Origin: Flavobacteriales bacterium
GTDB taxonomy: Bacteria; Bacteroidota; Bacteroidia; Flavobacteriales_F; PHOS-HE28
Direction of reading: 5' to 3'
DNA: 64,000 nucleotides
NCBI GenBank assembly: GCA_016788205.1
Contig: JAEUTA010000029.1
Location: forward strand, 62,001 to 126,000
The notes below the pieces were generated by a model. It saw nothing but the letters and a program-made list of their open reading frames with translations. It was not told where the DNA came from and did not search any database. Shown one piece after another: positions 49,394-56,877 of this stretch; the first letter of the stretch is position 1, and every line of letters starts with the position of its first letter. Position numbers and translations under genes: made by a program.

Positions 49394-50496
49394 ACGCGAT
49401 ACGGACCTGGATGTTCCCGATCGCGCTGGTGAAGGGTGCCCTGTCCCTTGCACAGGTGGTCCCCTTCGTGAGCGACCTGGACCGCACCATGGTGTTCGCA
49501 GGCAAGCGTTTCACCGAAGCCGATGCACGCCCAGCGCAACGGATGCACGCCCTCAGTGATGCGCTCTTGTACGTGGACCATGGCGGTGCATTGTGTTTGT
49601 ACGCGTTGGAGGCACGCAGTCCCGTGGTTCTTGAACGAAGTGCGGTGGACGAACTGCAGGTGAGCGGCGACCGGGTCGCATGGCGCAAGGCCGATACCTT
49701 GAGCATCCTTCGTGGCGGTCGTGGCCAGCGCATCGCCACGGGGGTGCAACGCTTCCGTGTTTCGGACAGTCTGGTCGTTTTCATCGATAGTATCGAGCAC
49801 GAGCTTGCCGTTCACTGGCGTGGGCAGCGGATCGTACTGGCCACGGTGCAACAAGGCTCCGAAGCGCCCCAATGGAACCAGGGATCCAATACGGTCACGT
49901 TCTATGATCGTTCGCGCCGCAGCGTTTTCCTGTTCCAACAGGGCGTCGTGCGCACGCTTACCAACAGCACGGATGTCGGCATCGCGGTGAACGGTGACGA
50001 TATCGTCGGGTATTGGGACGATGTGCTGGATGAGTTCAAGGGTGAAGCTGGAGCAGCGCCGGTGCGTTTGTCCGGTATGAAACCCATAACAGCGCAGGCA
50101 GGGAATGGCATCATCGCTTTTTTGGACGGCACGGTGAAGTTGAAGGCCTGGAAGGGGAGTGAGGTGCTGCAGCTCACGGATTCCATGCCGGCGCAGTATT
50201 GGGTGAAGGATCGCGTGCTGCTCTACCTGTGGGCAGGGCAATTGATGTGCTTGACCGAGGCGGGCCCCATGGCCGTTGAAGAGTACGTACCCGAGCACTG
50301 GCAGGTGAGCGGCGACCTGCTGGTGTACCTGGACCTCGATCGGAGGATCCGTGGTATCCGAGGAGATGGGGAACGTGTTCGTTTCGGCAACGAAGCAGGC
50401 ATCGACGGTTTCCAGCTCTTCGGTGATGCGGTGCTCTACCGCAGCCCGGCCGGTCCCATCACCATCGCCACCGAAAGGCGCAGCTACATCTTCTGA
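49390..50496 (+). CDS. Secreted protein, probably beta-propeller-like
   Basis: 368 residues. A probable signal peptide ('MFPIALVKGALSLAQ') leads to a body of repeated four-strand-like segments with Asp-Leu, Val-Ser-Asp and Gly motifs ('ALSDALLYVDHGGALCLYAL', 'VSGDLLVYLDLDRRIRG'), similar to weak beta-propeller blades. No named family recognised. The ATG overlaps the cyclase stop (ATGA), so the two are translated together. It ends 13 bases inside the convergent second cyclase gene. Confidence 0.75.
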   Translation: MNAIRTWMFPIALVKGALSLAQVVPFVSDLDRTMVFAGKRFTEADARPAQRMHALSDALLYVDHGGALCLYALEARSPVVLERSAVDELQVSGDRVAWRKADTLSILRGGRGQRIATGVQRFRVSDSLVVFIDSIEHELAVHWRGQRIVLATVQQGSEAPQWNQGSNTVTFYDRSRRSVFLFQQGVVRTLTNSTDVGIAVNGDDIVGYWDDVLDEFKGEAGAAPVRLSGMKPITAQAGNGIIAFLDGTVKLKAWKGSEVLQLTDSMPAQYWVKDRVLLYLWAGQLMCLTEAGPMAVEEYVPEHWQVSGDLLVYLDLDRRIRGIRGDGERVRFGNEAGIDGFQLFGDAVLYRSPAGPITIATERRSYIF

Positions 50497-51593
50497 AGGG
50501 GTGCTTCGCCCGGTGCGGCGGATGCTTCGGTGTTCGCGTCATGCACCAACGTCCACAGCCGGATCGCGGTGCGCTTTCCTTTCAGTTCCGTACTGCCGAT
50601 CTCGCGCAAGCGATAATTCGATGGTAACCGGAGCACCTCCACCAGGTCCTGCGAGATGAGGTTGTCCACCCCGTGGGCATTGCATTGGTTCTGGATGTGG
50701 GCCGCGGTGTTCACCACATCACCACTGTAGATGCGCTCCTTCTTCACGAGCCCTACTTCACCGGTGGTCACGGGCCCATAGTGGAACCCTGCTTTGAAGA
50801 TGGGCGCCAGACCATAGCGCGCTTCGTAGTGGGCGCCACGTGCTTTCAACTTGCGGCTGATGTTGAGGAAGCAGCGGATGCACCGTTGCCGCCCCACACC
50901 TCGCCGCAACGACCAGCTCACGCTGATCTCGTCGCCCACGTACTGGTAGATCTCGCCGCGCGAATACAGGATCGGGTCGGTGATGTCGGCATAAAGCTCA
51001 TTGAGCAACTGGAAGTACTTCACGTGCCCCAACCGCTCGGCGATGGCCGTGGACGAACGCATGTCCAGGAACATGAAAATGCGCATCTCCTGTCGTGGCT
51101 TGTGATAGAAGCCGGTGAGGTAGTTGATCCCTCCGTTGCCATACTGGTCGTTCAGGCGGACCATCAACATGGTGCCGCCCATCAACAAGAGCCAGTAGAG
51201 GTAGGTGCCCAGGAATTGCAGCGAGAAGAAGCGCTCGCCGAGAAGACGAGCGAAGTCCGGCGATTGTTGACGATGGGCCGGAACAACGGCGCTGAGCACG
51301 ACCACGATCGCGAGTAACAGAAGCGCCATGACACCGACCGCTTTGGTGTAGGGCAGCTTTCTCCAGCGGTCGCGGAGAACGAAGATGTACAAAGCCCCGC
51401 CCGATAGTCCGGCGAGGAGGCTGGTCAGGAAGCGCTCATCCAACCGGTCGCGCAGCAGGCTGGGGTATCCGTTCTTCTCCAAGGCATCGTGCTCGAAGAG
51501 CGCCGCCAGGCACCCCAACAGCACCCATACCGCCGTTATGCGCAGCACGCGCTGTACGCGCAGCCTGGTTCTAAGTATCCGTTCGTTGGCCAA
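50484..51593 (-). CDS. Second membrane-bound class III cyclase, catalytic Arg replaced
   Basis: 369 residues: membrane helices in the first 145 residues, then a cyclase domain. Asp177 ('FLDMRSSTAIAERLG') and Asp221 ('YQYVGDEISVSW') bind metal and Asn295 is present, but the transition-state Arg is His299 in 'GDVVNTAAHIQ', so turnover may be weak or the protein may act as a receptor. The first cyclase has the Arg. There is no Met near the N-terminus; TATCTTCG lies 6 bases before the TTG at 51593, so TTG is the start. It is convergent with the secreted protein gene. Confidence 0.87.
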   Translation of the reverse strand: MANERILRTRLRVQRVLRITAVWVLLGCLAALFEHDALEKNGYPSLLRDRLDERFLTSLLAGLSGGALYIFVLRDRWRKLPYTKAVGVMALLLLAIVVVLSAVVPAHRQQSPDFARLLGERFFSLQFLGTYLYWLLLMGGTMLMVRLNDQYGNGGINYLTGFYHKPRQEMRIFMFLDMRSSTAIAERLGHVKYFQLLNELYADITDPILYSRGEIYQYVGDEISVSWSLRRGVGRQRCIRCFLNISRKLKARGAHYEARYGLAPIFKAGFHYGPVTTGEVGLVKKERIYSGDVVNTAAHIQNQCNAHGVDNLISQDLVEVLRLPSNYRLREIGSTELKGKRTAIRLWTLVHDANTEASAAPGEAPLQKM

Positions 51594-51599
51594 GGGCGG

Positions 51600-51607
51600 C
51601 GAAGATA
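51600..51607 (-). promoter_or_regulatory. -7 box of the second cyclase gene
   Basis: TATCTTCG on the minus strand, 6 bases before the TTG start. Confidence 0.55.
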
Positions 51608-51629
51608 TCCGCGCAGCTCCATCGGAATG

Positions 51630-51998
51630 TTAAGGTGCGGAAGGGGAGCCGTCCTGCACCTTCTTGCGTTCCAACGGCCAGAACACCGTGTAGTAGATGG
51701 CCAGTAGTGCCAGGCCGCTCAGGAAGAAGGCTTGGGCGATGGCGTGCCCTTGAGCGTTGAAGAAGAAGTCCTCTATCATCCAAGTGGAGTTGGCCAGGAT
51801 CCACAAGATGACGGCGCACGCATGGAAGAGCTCACTACGGTCCCGACGACTTTCCCAGGCGATGAGAACGGCCACCAGCACGGTCGGGAGCACCATCACC
51901 AGCCCCAGTAGCTTGTATTCCATCAACCAGGACAGGTCCTTGAACAGCCACAGGATCACGTGGAGGTTCTCATGCACACGTACGGGAGGGAGCTTCAT
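51630..51998 (-). CDS. Unknown membrane protein
   Basis: 122 residues with about four hydrophobic segments ('KLLGLVMVLPTVLVAVLIAW', 'FLSGLALLAIYYTVFW'), starting 'MKLPPVRVHENLHVILWLF'. No family recognised. The frame extends to 52016 from a GTG that lies inside the -7 box, so the ATG at 51998 is preferred. It lies in line with the second cyclase, 36 bases from it. Confidence 0.7.
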   Translation of the reverse strand: MKLPPVRVHENLHVILWLFKDLSWLMEYKLLGLVMVLPTVLVAVLIAWESRRDRSELFHACAVILWILANSTWMIEDFFFNAQGHAIAQAFFLSGLALLAIYYTVFWPLERKKVQDGSPSAP

Positions 51999-52015
51999 CA
52001 ACAATAGCCTTTGCA

Positions 52016-52023
52016 CAAAGGTG
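52016..52023 (-). promoter_or_regulatory. -7 box of the unknown membrane protein gene
   Basis: CACCTTTG on the minus strand, 17 bases before the ATG at 51998. It is back to back with the box of the next plus-strand gene. Confidence 0.5.
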
Positions 52024-52058
52024 CGCGGAACTGTATTCGGGGCGTTCCGTGGACGGAT

Positions 52059-52066
52059 AACTTTCG
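52059..52066 (+). promoter_or_regulatory. -7 box of the first CRD-family gene
   Basis: AACTTTCG, 3 bases before the ATG at 52070. Confidence 0.5.
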
Positions 52067-52069
52067 ACC

Positions 52070-52645
52070 ATGCGAAAGCGGGGGAGCATCGTGGCCCTTC
52101 TTGTGATGGTGTTGGCCCCGCTGTCCGGTCAAGCTTTCTACATCCGCTTGCACGGGTTGGTCACCGAGCATTTCACGGGTGATGCGATGAAAGGGGTGCA
52201 GGTGCGTTTGGTGAAGGATAGCGTGGACCGCGAGACCATCATCACCACGGGCAACGGCAAGTACGAACTGTTCCTGGAGCGCGGCTACGACTATCAGGTC
52301 TGGTTCCACCGTGCCGATCTGGTGACGAAACACGTGATCATCGATGCGCGGCAGATCCCACTGTTCCCGGATGTGCCGTTCTACGATATGGATCTGCAGA
52401 TGACCATGTTCACGTGGTTCGACGGCTACGATTTCGAGTTGTTCGCCCAACCTGTGGCAAGGGCGGAATACAGGCACAGCGTGCGTAACCTGAACTGGGA
52501 CGTGGACCATACCACGGCCTTTCAAGCCAAAGCGGGCCGGTTCATGGTCCATTACGAACGAGAGGTCGCCACGCGCGCCAAGAAGGCGACCATGACGGCC
52601 AGCACCACGAAGCGAGGCCGCCGGAAACGTGTGGTCGATTTCTGA
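52070..52645 (+). CDS. Secreted carboxypeptidase-regulatory-like (CRD) protein, copy 1 of 3
   Basis: 191 residues. Signal peptide ('MRKRGSIVALLVMVLAPLSGQA'), then a single beta-sandwich of the carboxypeptidase-regulatory type: 'LHGLVTEHFTGDAMKGVQVRL', shortened, 'TGNGKYELFLERGYDYQVWF', 'LVTKHVIID'. A second conserved part with 'DMDLQMTMF' and '...LNWDVDH' follows, and a basic C-terminus 'KRGRRKR'. The proteins at 54348 and 56358 share the same two parts. Secreted; partner unknown. Confidence 0.78.
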   Translation: MRKRGSIVALLVMVLAPLSGQAFYIRLHGLVTEHFTGDAMKGVQVRLVKDSVDRETIITTGNGKYELFLERGYDYQVWFHRADLVTKHVIIDARQIPLFPDVPFYDMDLQMTMFTWFDGYDFELFAQPVARAEYRHSVRNLNWDVDHTTAFQAKAGRFMVHYEREVATRAKKATMTASTTKRGRRKRVVDF

Positions 52646-52671
52646 GGGGCCCTCGTCCCGGTGGCAGGTAC

Positions 52672-53499
52672 TCAGGAGCGGAAGCGTTGCACAAGGCCGA
52701 TGCACTCCCGGGCTTCTCGCGCATCGTGTACGCGGAGTATGGAGGCGCCGTTGAGCAATGCGAGGGTGTTCAGCACCGAAGTGCCGTTCAATGCTTCGGC
52801 TGGTGTAGTGCCGAGTACTTCGTTGATCATCCGTTTGCGCGAAACGCCGACCAGCACGGGCGTGCCCAGCGCCACGATGCGGCCGAGCCCGCTGAGGAGC
52901 GCATAATTGTGCGTGGTATCCTTCCCGAACCCGAACCCCGGATCCAGGATCACGTCGGCGATACCGGCTTCGCGCGCGGCGTTCAGTCGTTCGCTCAGGT
53001 AACGTGTCACTTCCGCGGCCACATCCATGTAATGAGGCGCCTCTTGCATGGTCGCAGGCGTTCCCTGCATGTGCATGGCGACGTAAGGCACTCCCATCGC
53101 CGCCACGGTGTCCAGCATGGCATCATCCAGCGCTCCCGCGCCGATATCGTTCACGAGGCCCGCGCCATGCGCCACCGCTTCGCGCGCCACCGAGGCACGC
53201 CAAGTGTCCACGCTGATCAATGCTTCCGGGAACCGCCGGTGCACCGCATCGATCACCGGAAGTACGCGGTGCAACTCCTCTTCCGCGGAACCTTGCGCAC
53301 TTCCGGGTCGTGAGCTTTGACCGCCGATATCAAGTATCGACGCACCTTCATGCAGCATGCGTTCGGCCAGCGCGAGCGCACGCTCCGCGTTCACGCGGCT
53401 GCCTGCATGGAACGAATCGGGCGTGGCATTGATGATCCCCATCACCGCAGGGAGCGAAGGGGAGTAGAGGCGTTCCTTGATCCGCCAGGTGCTTTGCAT
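52672..53499 (-). CDS. folP: Dihydropteroate synthase
   Basis: TIM-barrel enzyme of 275 residues for folate synthesis, joining p-aminobenzoate to dihydropterin pyrophosphate. Signature blocks: 'VMGIINATPDSFHAGS', 'GASILDIGGQSSRPG', 'SVDTWRASVAREAV', 'VNDIGAGALD', 'VILDPGFGFGKDTTHN', 'LVGVSRKRMI', and the C-terminal 'ILRVHDA'. A long upstream extension of the frame to 54090 is antisense to the DUF1599 gene and is rejected. CAACTTCG ends 5 bases before the ATG. It diverges from the DUF1599 gene, an arrangement common in Bacteroidota. Confidence 0.96.
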   Translation of the reverse strand: MQSTWRIKERLYSPSLPAVMGIINATPDSFHAGSRVNAERALALAERMLHEGASILDIGGQSSRPGSAQGSAEEELHRVLPVIDAVHRRFPEALISVDTWRASVAREAVAHGAGLVNDIGAGALDDAMLDTVAAMGVPYVAMHMQGTPATMQEAPHYMDVAAEVTRYLSERLNAAREAGIADVILDPGFGFGKDTTHNYALLSGLGRIVALGTPVLVGVSRKRMINEVLGTTPAEALNGTSVLNTLALLNGASILRVHDAREARECIGLVQRFRS

Positions 53500-53504
53500 C
53501 GGTG

Positions 53505-53512
53505 CGAAGTTG
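53505..53512 (-). promoter_or_regulatory. -7 box of folP
   Basis: CAACTTCG on the minus strand, 5 bases before the ATG. Confidence 0.5.
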
Positions 53513-53535
53513 CACAGTGCACCGCGATCGCCGAC

Positions 53536-53543
53536 TACCTTCG
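53536..53543 (+). promoter_or_regulatory. -7 box of the DUF1599 gene
   Basis: TACCTTCG, 7 bases before the ATG at 53551. Confidence 0.55.
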
Positions 53544-53550
53544 CCCACCG

Positions 53551-54093
53551 ATGGAACGAACGCTGGCGCAGTACGATGCCGTGGTGAGCGAGTGCATGGC
53601 CCTCTTCGCGAAGAAGGCGCACGACTATGGCACGGCGTGGCGCATCCTTCGTGTTCCCAGCCTCACGGATCAGATCCTGATCAAGGCGCAGCGGATACGC
53701 ACATTGCAGGAGGTGGGTGAGAGCAAAGTGGGTGAGGGCGTCCGCCCGGAGTTGATCGGTATCATCAACTACGCCGCCATGGCCTTGGTGCAGATGGACC
53801 TGGGCATCGTGGATACCCCCGATCTGGAAGCTGAACGTGCCACACGGGAGGTAGGTGCTCGCATCCGACAGGCCCGCGACCTGATGGAACGCAAGAACCA
53901 CGACTACGGCGAGGCGTGGCGCAGTATGCGCGTCAGTTCGCTGGTGGATCTCATCCTCATGAAGCTGTTGCGCATCAAGCAGATCGAGGACAACAAGGGC
54001 AACACGCTCGTTAGCGAAGGCATCGATGCCGGTTTCCTGGACATCGTGAACTACGCCGTCTTCGCCATGATCCAACTGGAGGCCGGGCACTAG
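53551..54093 (+). CDS. DUF1599 domain protein (two tandem repeats)
   Basis: 180 residues in two similar halves. Each has 'KKAHDYGTAWRILR'-type and 'IGIINYAAMALVQMDLG'-type blocks (second half: 'KNHDYGEAWRSMR' and 'DIVNYAVFAMIQLEAG'). The helical, His/Asp-bearing pattern is MazG-like, and a nucleotide pyrophosphatase role has been suggested for such proteins, but none is shown. A reading frame runs back to 53317, antisense to folP; the ATG at 53551 is right because it follows the promoter box. This gene, then BT_3928, tpiA and prmA, is a conserved order in Bacteroidota. Confidence 0.9.
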   Translation: MERTLAQYDAVVSECMALFAKKAHDYGTAWRILRVPSLTDQILIKAQRIRTLQEVGESKVGEGVRPELIGIINYAAMALVQMDLGIVDTPDLEAERATREVGARIRQARDLMERKNHDYGEAWRSMRVSSLVDLILMKLLRIKQIEDNKGNTLVSEGIDAGFLDIVNYAVFAMIQLEAGH

Positions 54094-54112
54094 CGGCTTC
54101 GGTCCTGCCGCT
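54092..54112 (+). terminator. Weak hairpin at the end of the DUF1599 gene
   Basis: AGCGGC and GCCGCT form a 6-bp stem with a 9-base loop directly at the stop codon, followed by CTTCC. Weak candidate. Confidence 0.35.
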
Positions 54113-54294
54113 CTTCCATCTTCGCGAGCTCAGCGCACGTCATCGTTCCTTCTCTGGCTACGAGCTTCGTCGGTCGACCATTCGGGGGCGACTGTGCATG
54201 CTTTCGTGCAACGTTGGCGGTCAAGGGCCACCTCATCAACTTTCAACGGTGGATAACTACGGCCCATTCCAAGGCATCGCGGCTTGATCACGCT

Positions 54295-54306
54295 GGATCG
54301 CGATCC
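54295..54306. promoter_or_regulatory. 12-bp palindrome abutting the -7 box
   Basis: GGATCGCGATCC is a perfect palindrome directly next to the TAGTTTCG box of the second CRD-family gene, a position suited to a repressor or activator. Confidence 0.4.
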
Positions 54307-54314
54307 TAGTTTCG
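54307..54314 (+). promoter_or_regulatory. -7 box of the second CRD-family gene
   Basis: TAGTTTCG, 33 bases before the ATG at 54348. Confidence 0.55.
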
Positions 54315-54347
54315 CCTCCCCGATAACGTCGGCTTACCACGACGCCC

Positions 54348-54872
54348 ATGCGGAACTTGATCACGGCGATACTCGCTGCGGCTGCCTTGTCCTGTACAGC
54401 GGCCGAACTCCGTCTCCACGGCGAAGTGACCGATCATGTTACGCGTGCGCCCCTGGGTGAAGTGCTGGTGCGCGTGTACCGCGATGGTGTGAAAGAGCGC
54501 AGCTTCACCACGGGGGCGACAGGGAAGTACAACGTCGATCTGGAGCGCGGCGGCGATTATGTCATCCGTTTCAGTCTGCCTGGGCATGTCACCAAGTGCT
54601 ACGCGGTGAATACCGAAGGCCCCGTGTGGGAAGGTGACCGGCGTGAGGTCTCCGTGGATGTGGAGATGACCCTGTTCGAGCGCGTGGCCGACCTGGACCT
54701 GTCGTTCTTCGATATGCCGATGGGCATGGCGCGTTTCTGTCCCACCACGGGATTGTTGAAGTGGGACGCTGGTTACGAGGAGCGTATCCGTCCGGAGGTG
54801 GAGCGCCTGATGGCCGAGGTGCGGTCGCGTAAACAGGCCATGCAGCCTGTTGCCGCCGAGGCGGTGCGCTGA
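54348..54872 (+). CDS. Secreted CRD-family protein, copy 2 of 3
   Basis: 174 residues. Signal peptide ('MRNLITAILAAAALSCTAAE'), then the regulatory-like sandwich ('LRLHGEVTDHVTRAPLGEV', 'TGKYNVDLERGGDYVI', 'GHVTKCYAV') and the shared second part with 'SVDVEMTLFERVADL', 'MPMGMARF' and 'LLKWDAGYEERI'. The 254 bases before it contain no convincing gene. Confidence 0.8.
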   Translation: MRNLITAILAAAALSCTAAELRLHGEVTDHVTRAPLGEVLVRVYRDGVKERSFTTGATGKYNVDLERGGDYVIRFSLPGHVTKCYAVNTEGPVWEGDRREVSVDVEMTLFERVADLDLSFFDMPMGMARFCPTTGLLKWDAGYEERIRPEVERLMAEVRSRKQAMQPVAAEAVR

Positions 54873-54939
54873 GCGCTGTCCACGATCCACTCTTGCAAAA
54901 GGCTTGTTAATGCGGGCGGTAGTGCCTTGCGGAGCCGTC

Positions 54940-54947
54940 TACTTTCG
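54940..54947 (+). promoter_or_regulatory. -7 box of the BT_3928 gene
   Basis: TACTTTCG, 38 bases before the ATG at 54986. Confidence 0.55.
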
Positions 54948-54985
54948 CCGCACGCGTTCCGCACCAGCGGCGTGTCGCCATCACC

Positions 54986-56326
54986 ATGCGCATCCTTCTG
55001 CTCGTCTCGCGGCTCATCGTCGGTTCGCTCTTCATCGTAAGTGGTCTCATCAAAGCGAACGACCCGCTGGGCTTTTCCTACAAGTTGGAAGAGTACTTCG
55101 CCGAGAGCGCGTTGAACATGCCCTTCCTGGAGCCGTTCTCCTTGTTGCTGGGTTCGCTCGCCTGCATCGCCGAGATCGTACTGGGCTTCGCGGTCCTCTT
55201 CGGTGGGCGTATGAAGCTCGCTACGTGGGCACTGCTCATTCTCACCCTCTTCTTCGGCTGGCTCACCGCCTACACGGCCACCTGCGACCCGTTCGATGTG
55301 TACACCGTCATGGTGAACGGCCAGCCTGTTGAGCATAGTGTGACCTGCGTTACCGACTGCGGTTGTTTCGGCGATGCGATGAAAGGATCCATCGGCCGCA
55401 GCCTTACACCGTGGGAGAGCTTCAGCAAGGACATGATCCTGCTGGTGTTCATCATTCCGCTCTTCATCTTCCGCAAGCGTATCGCGTTCAACACCACCGC
55501 TGATGACAAGGTGCTTCTGCCCATCGGCTTGCTCATGGTCGCTGTATGGAGTTACATCTTCACCTGGTATGGACCTGTCTGGTTCACCCTGCTCGGTTTC
55601 GGGGGCTATCTCCTCATCAAGCGTTCCGTACAGGGGCCGAGGGCTGAATGGCTGACGGCCGCTTGGATCACGGTGCTGTCCATCATCTTCACCTGGTACA
55701 ACTACGCACACCTCCCCATGCGCGACTACCGCCCGTATGCCGTGGGCAAGAGCATCAGCGAGCAGATGGCGGCTGCTAAACCACCGGTGAACAGGACGTT
55801 CGTGAGCTACCGCAACAAGACCACCGGCGAGGTGAAGGAGTATGACACCGCACAGCCCTACCCGTGGGATGATGAGAACTTCGAGAACGTGCCCAACAGC
55901 ACGCGTGTGGAGGAGATCGAGCCGGGCATACCATCACAAGTCCAGGACTTCCGCTTGGTGGATGTGGAGAACTACGACCAGACACAGGCCATCCTGAGCG
56001 AACCCACACCGATCCTGCTGGTGATGATGTACGATGTGAAGAAGACCGACCGCTCATGCCTCGGCAGCATCAAGGCGCTGGCGGCGGAAGCCTACAAGAA
56101 CAACTGGTACGTCTACGGCGTCACGGCCAACGACTTCAGTACGGTGGAGGACTTCCGCCACGCGGAACAGCTGCCGTTCGAGATGCTCCAGTGCGACGAG
56201 AAGACCATCAAGACGGCCATCCGCAGCAATCCAGGGGTGATCCTCTTGAAAGAAGGCACAGTGAAAGGGAACTGGCACTGCAACGATGTTCCCGACTACG
56301 CTACCGTGTCCGGGTTGGTGAAGTAG
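54986..56326 (+). CDS. BT_3928 family protein (DoxX-like membrane + thioredoxin-like domain)
   Basis: 446 residues. The N-terminal 120 or so form a DoxX-like membrane bundle ('LLLVSRLIVGSLFIVSGLIKAN', 'AEIVLGFAVLFGG'). A short loop carries the conserved cysteines 'VTDCGCFGDAMKGS' and 'LTPWESFSKD', and more helices follow to about 250. The C-terminal half is soluble and thioredoxin-like but with a single Cys ('KKTDRSCLGSIKAL'). The family is found beside tpiA in Bacteroidota; a redox role is suspected, not shown. Confidence 0.92.
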   Translation: MRILLLVSRLIVGSLFIVSGLIKANDPLGFSYKLEEYFAESALNMPFLEPFSLLLGSLACIAEIVLGFAVLFGGRMKLATWALLILTLFFGWLTAYTATCDPFDVYTVMVNGQPVEHSVTCVTDCGCFGDAMKGSIGRSLTPWESFSKDMILLVFIIPLFIFRKRIAFNTTADDKVLLPIGLLMVAVWSYIFTWYGPVWFTLLGFGGYLLIKRSVQGPRAEWLTAAWITVLSIIFTWYNYAHLPMRDYRPYAVGKSISEQMAAAKPPVNRTFVSYRNKTTGEVKEYDTAQPYPWDDENFENVPNSTRVEEIEPGIPSQVQDFRLVDVENYDQTQAILSEPTPILLVMMYDVKKTDRSCLGSIKALAAEAYKNNWYVYGVTANDFSTVEDFRHAEQLPFEMLQCDEKTIKTAIRSNPGVILLKEGTVKGNWHCNDVPDYATVSGLVK

Positions 56327-56332
56327 CGGCAC

Positions 56333-56340
56333 TATCTTCG
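56333..56340 (+). promoter_or_regulatory. -7 box of the third CRD-family gene
   Basis: TATCTTCG, 17 bases before the ATG at 56358. Confidence 0.5.
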
Positions 56341-56357
56341 AAGGCCTTACGCCCACC

Positions 56358-56873
56358 ATGAGGATACTACCACCGTTCCTTCTCACGCTCACGCTGGGTA
56401 TGGCCAGCTTGGCCACAGGCCAGACGACACCGCCGAAGAACGACCTCATGCTGTTCGGCATCGTGGACGATCAGAAGAGCGGCGATGCCATGCAGAACGC
56501 GTGTGTACGGGTCTTCACCGATTCCATCGCCGGCGATTCCGTCTTCACCGATGCCATGGGCAAGTACCAGGTCTTCGTAGCGCTCGGCAGCAAGCATCGG
56601 CTGGCCTACTCGGCGGAGGGGCATCACCGCAAGGTGGTGGAGGTGGATGCGAGCGCCGAAATGGACGCGGCGGCCCGAACACAGGAGTGGAACATACGCA
56701 TCGACATCAGCCTGATGCCCGCCGAGGTTCAACTACCGGATGAATTGCTGGATACCCCCATCGGCATGGCTGCCTGGCAGCCGGCCATGCGCGAGTTCCA
56801 ATGGGACGGACCCTACACCGAGCGGTACAAGCAGCGCTTCAAACAGGCGGTGAAGGAGGCCGGGAAAAAGTAA
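56358..56873 (+). CDS. Secreted CRD-family protein, copy 3 of 3
   Basis: 171 residues. Signal peptide ('LPPFLLTLTLGMASLATGQ' after MRI), the regulatory-like sandwich ('LMLFGIVDDQKSGDAMQ', 'TDAMGKYQVFVALGSK'), then the shared tail with 'LDTPIGMAAW', 'FQWDGPYTERY' and a Lys-rich end. It is more diverged than copies 1 and 2. Four bases separate its stop from the convergent 57348 gene. Confidence 0.8.
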   Translation: MRILPPFLLTLTLGMASLATGQTTPPKNDLMLFGIVDDQKSGDAMQNACVRVFTDSIAGDSVFTDAMGKYQVFVALGSKHRLAYSAEGHHRKVVEVDASAEMDAAARTQEWNIRIDISLMPAEVQLPDELLDTPIGMAAWQPAMREFQWDGPYTERYKQRFKQAVKEAGKK

Positions 56874-56877
56874 TGCG

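Noticed and set aside
53500..54090. N-terminal extension of folP on the minus strand
   Set aside because: It would be antisense to the DUF1599 gene and has no family similarity; folP starts behind its own -7 box.
54249..54257. TTATCCACC on the minus strand, resembling a DnaA box
   Set aside because: Single imperfect site with no cluster and no origin genes near it.
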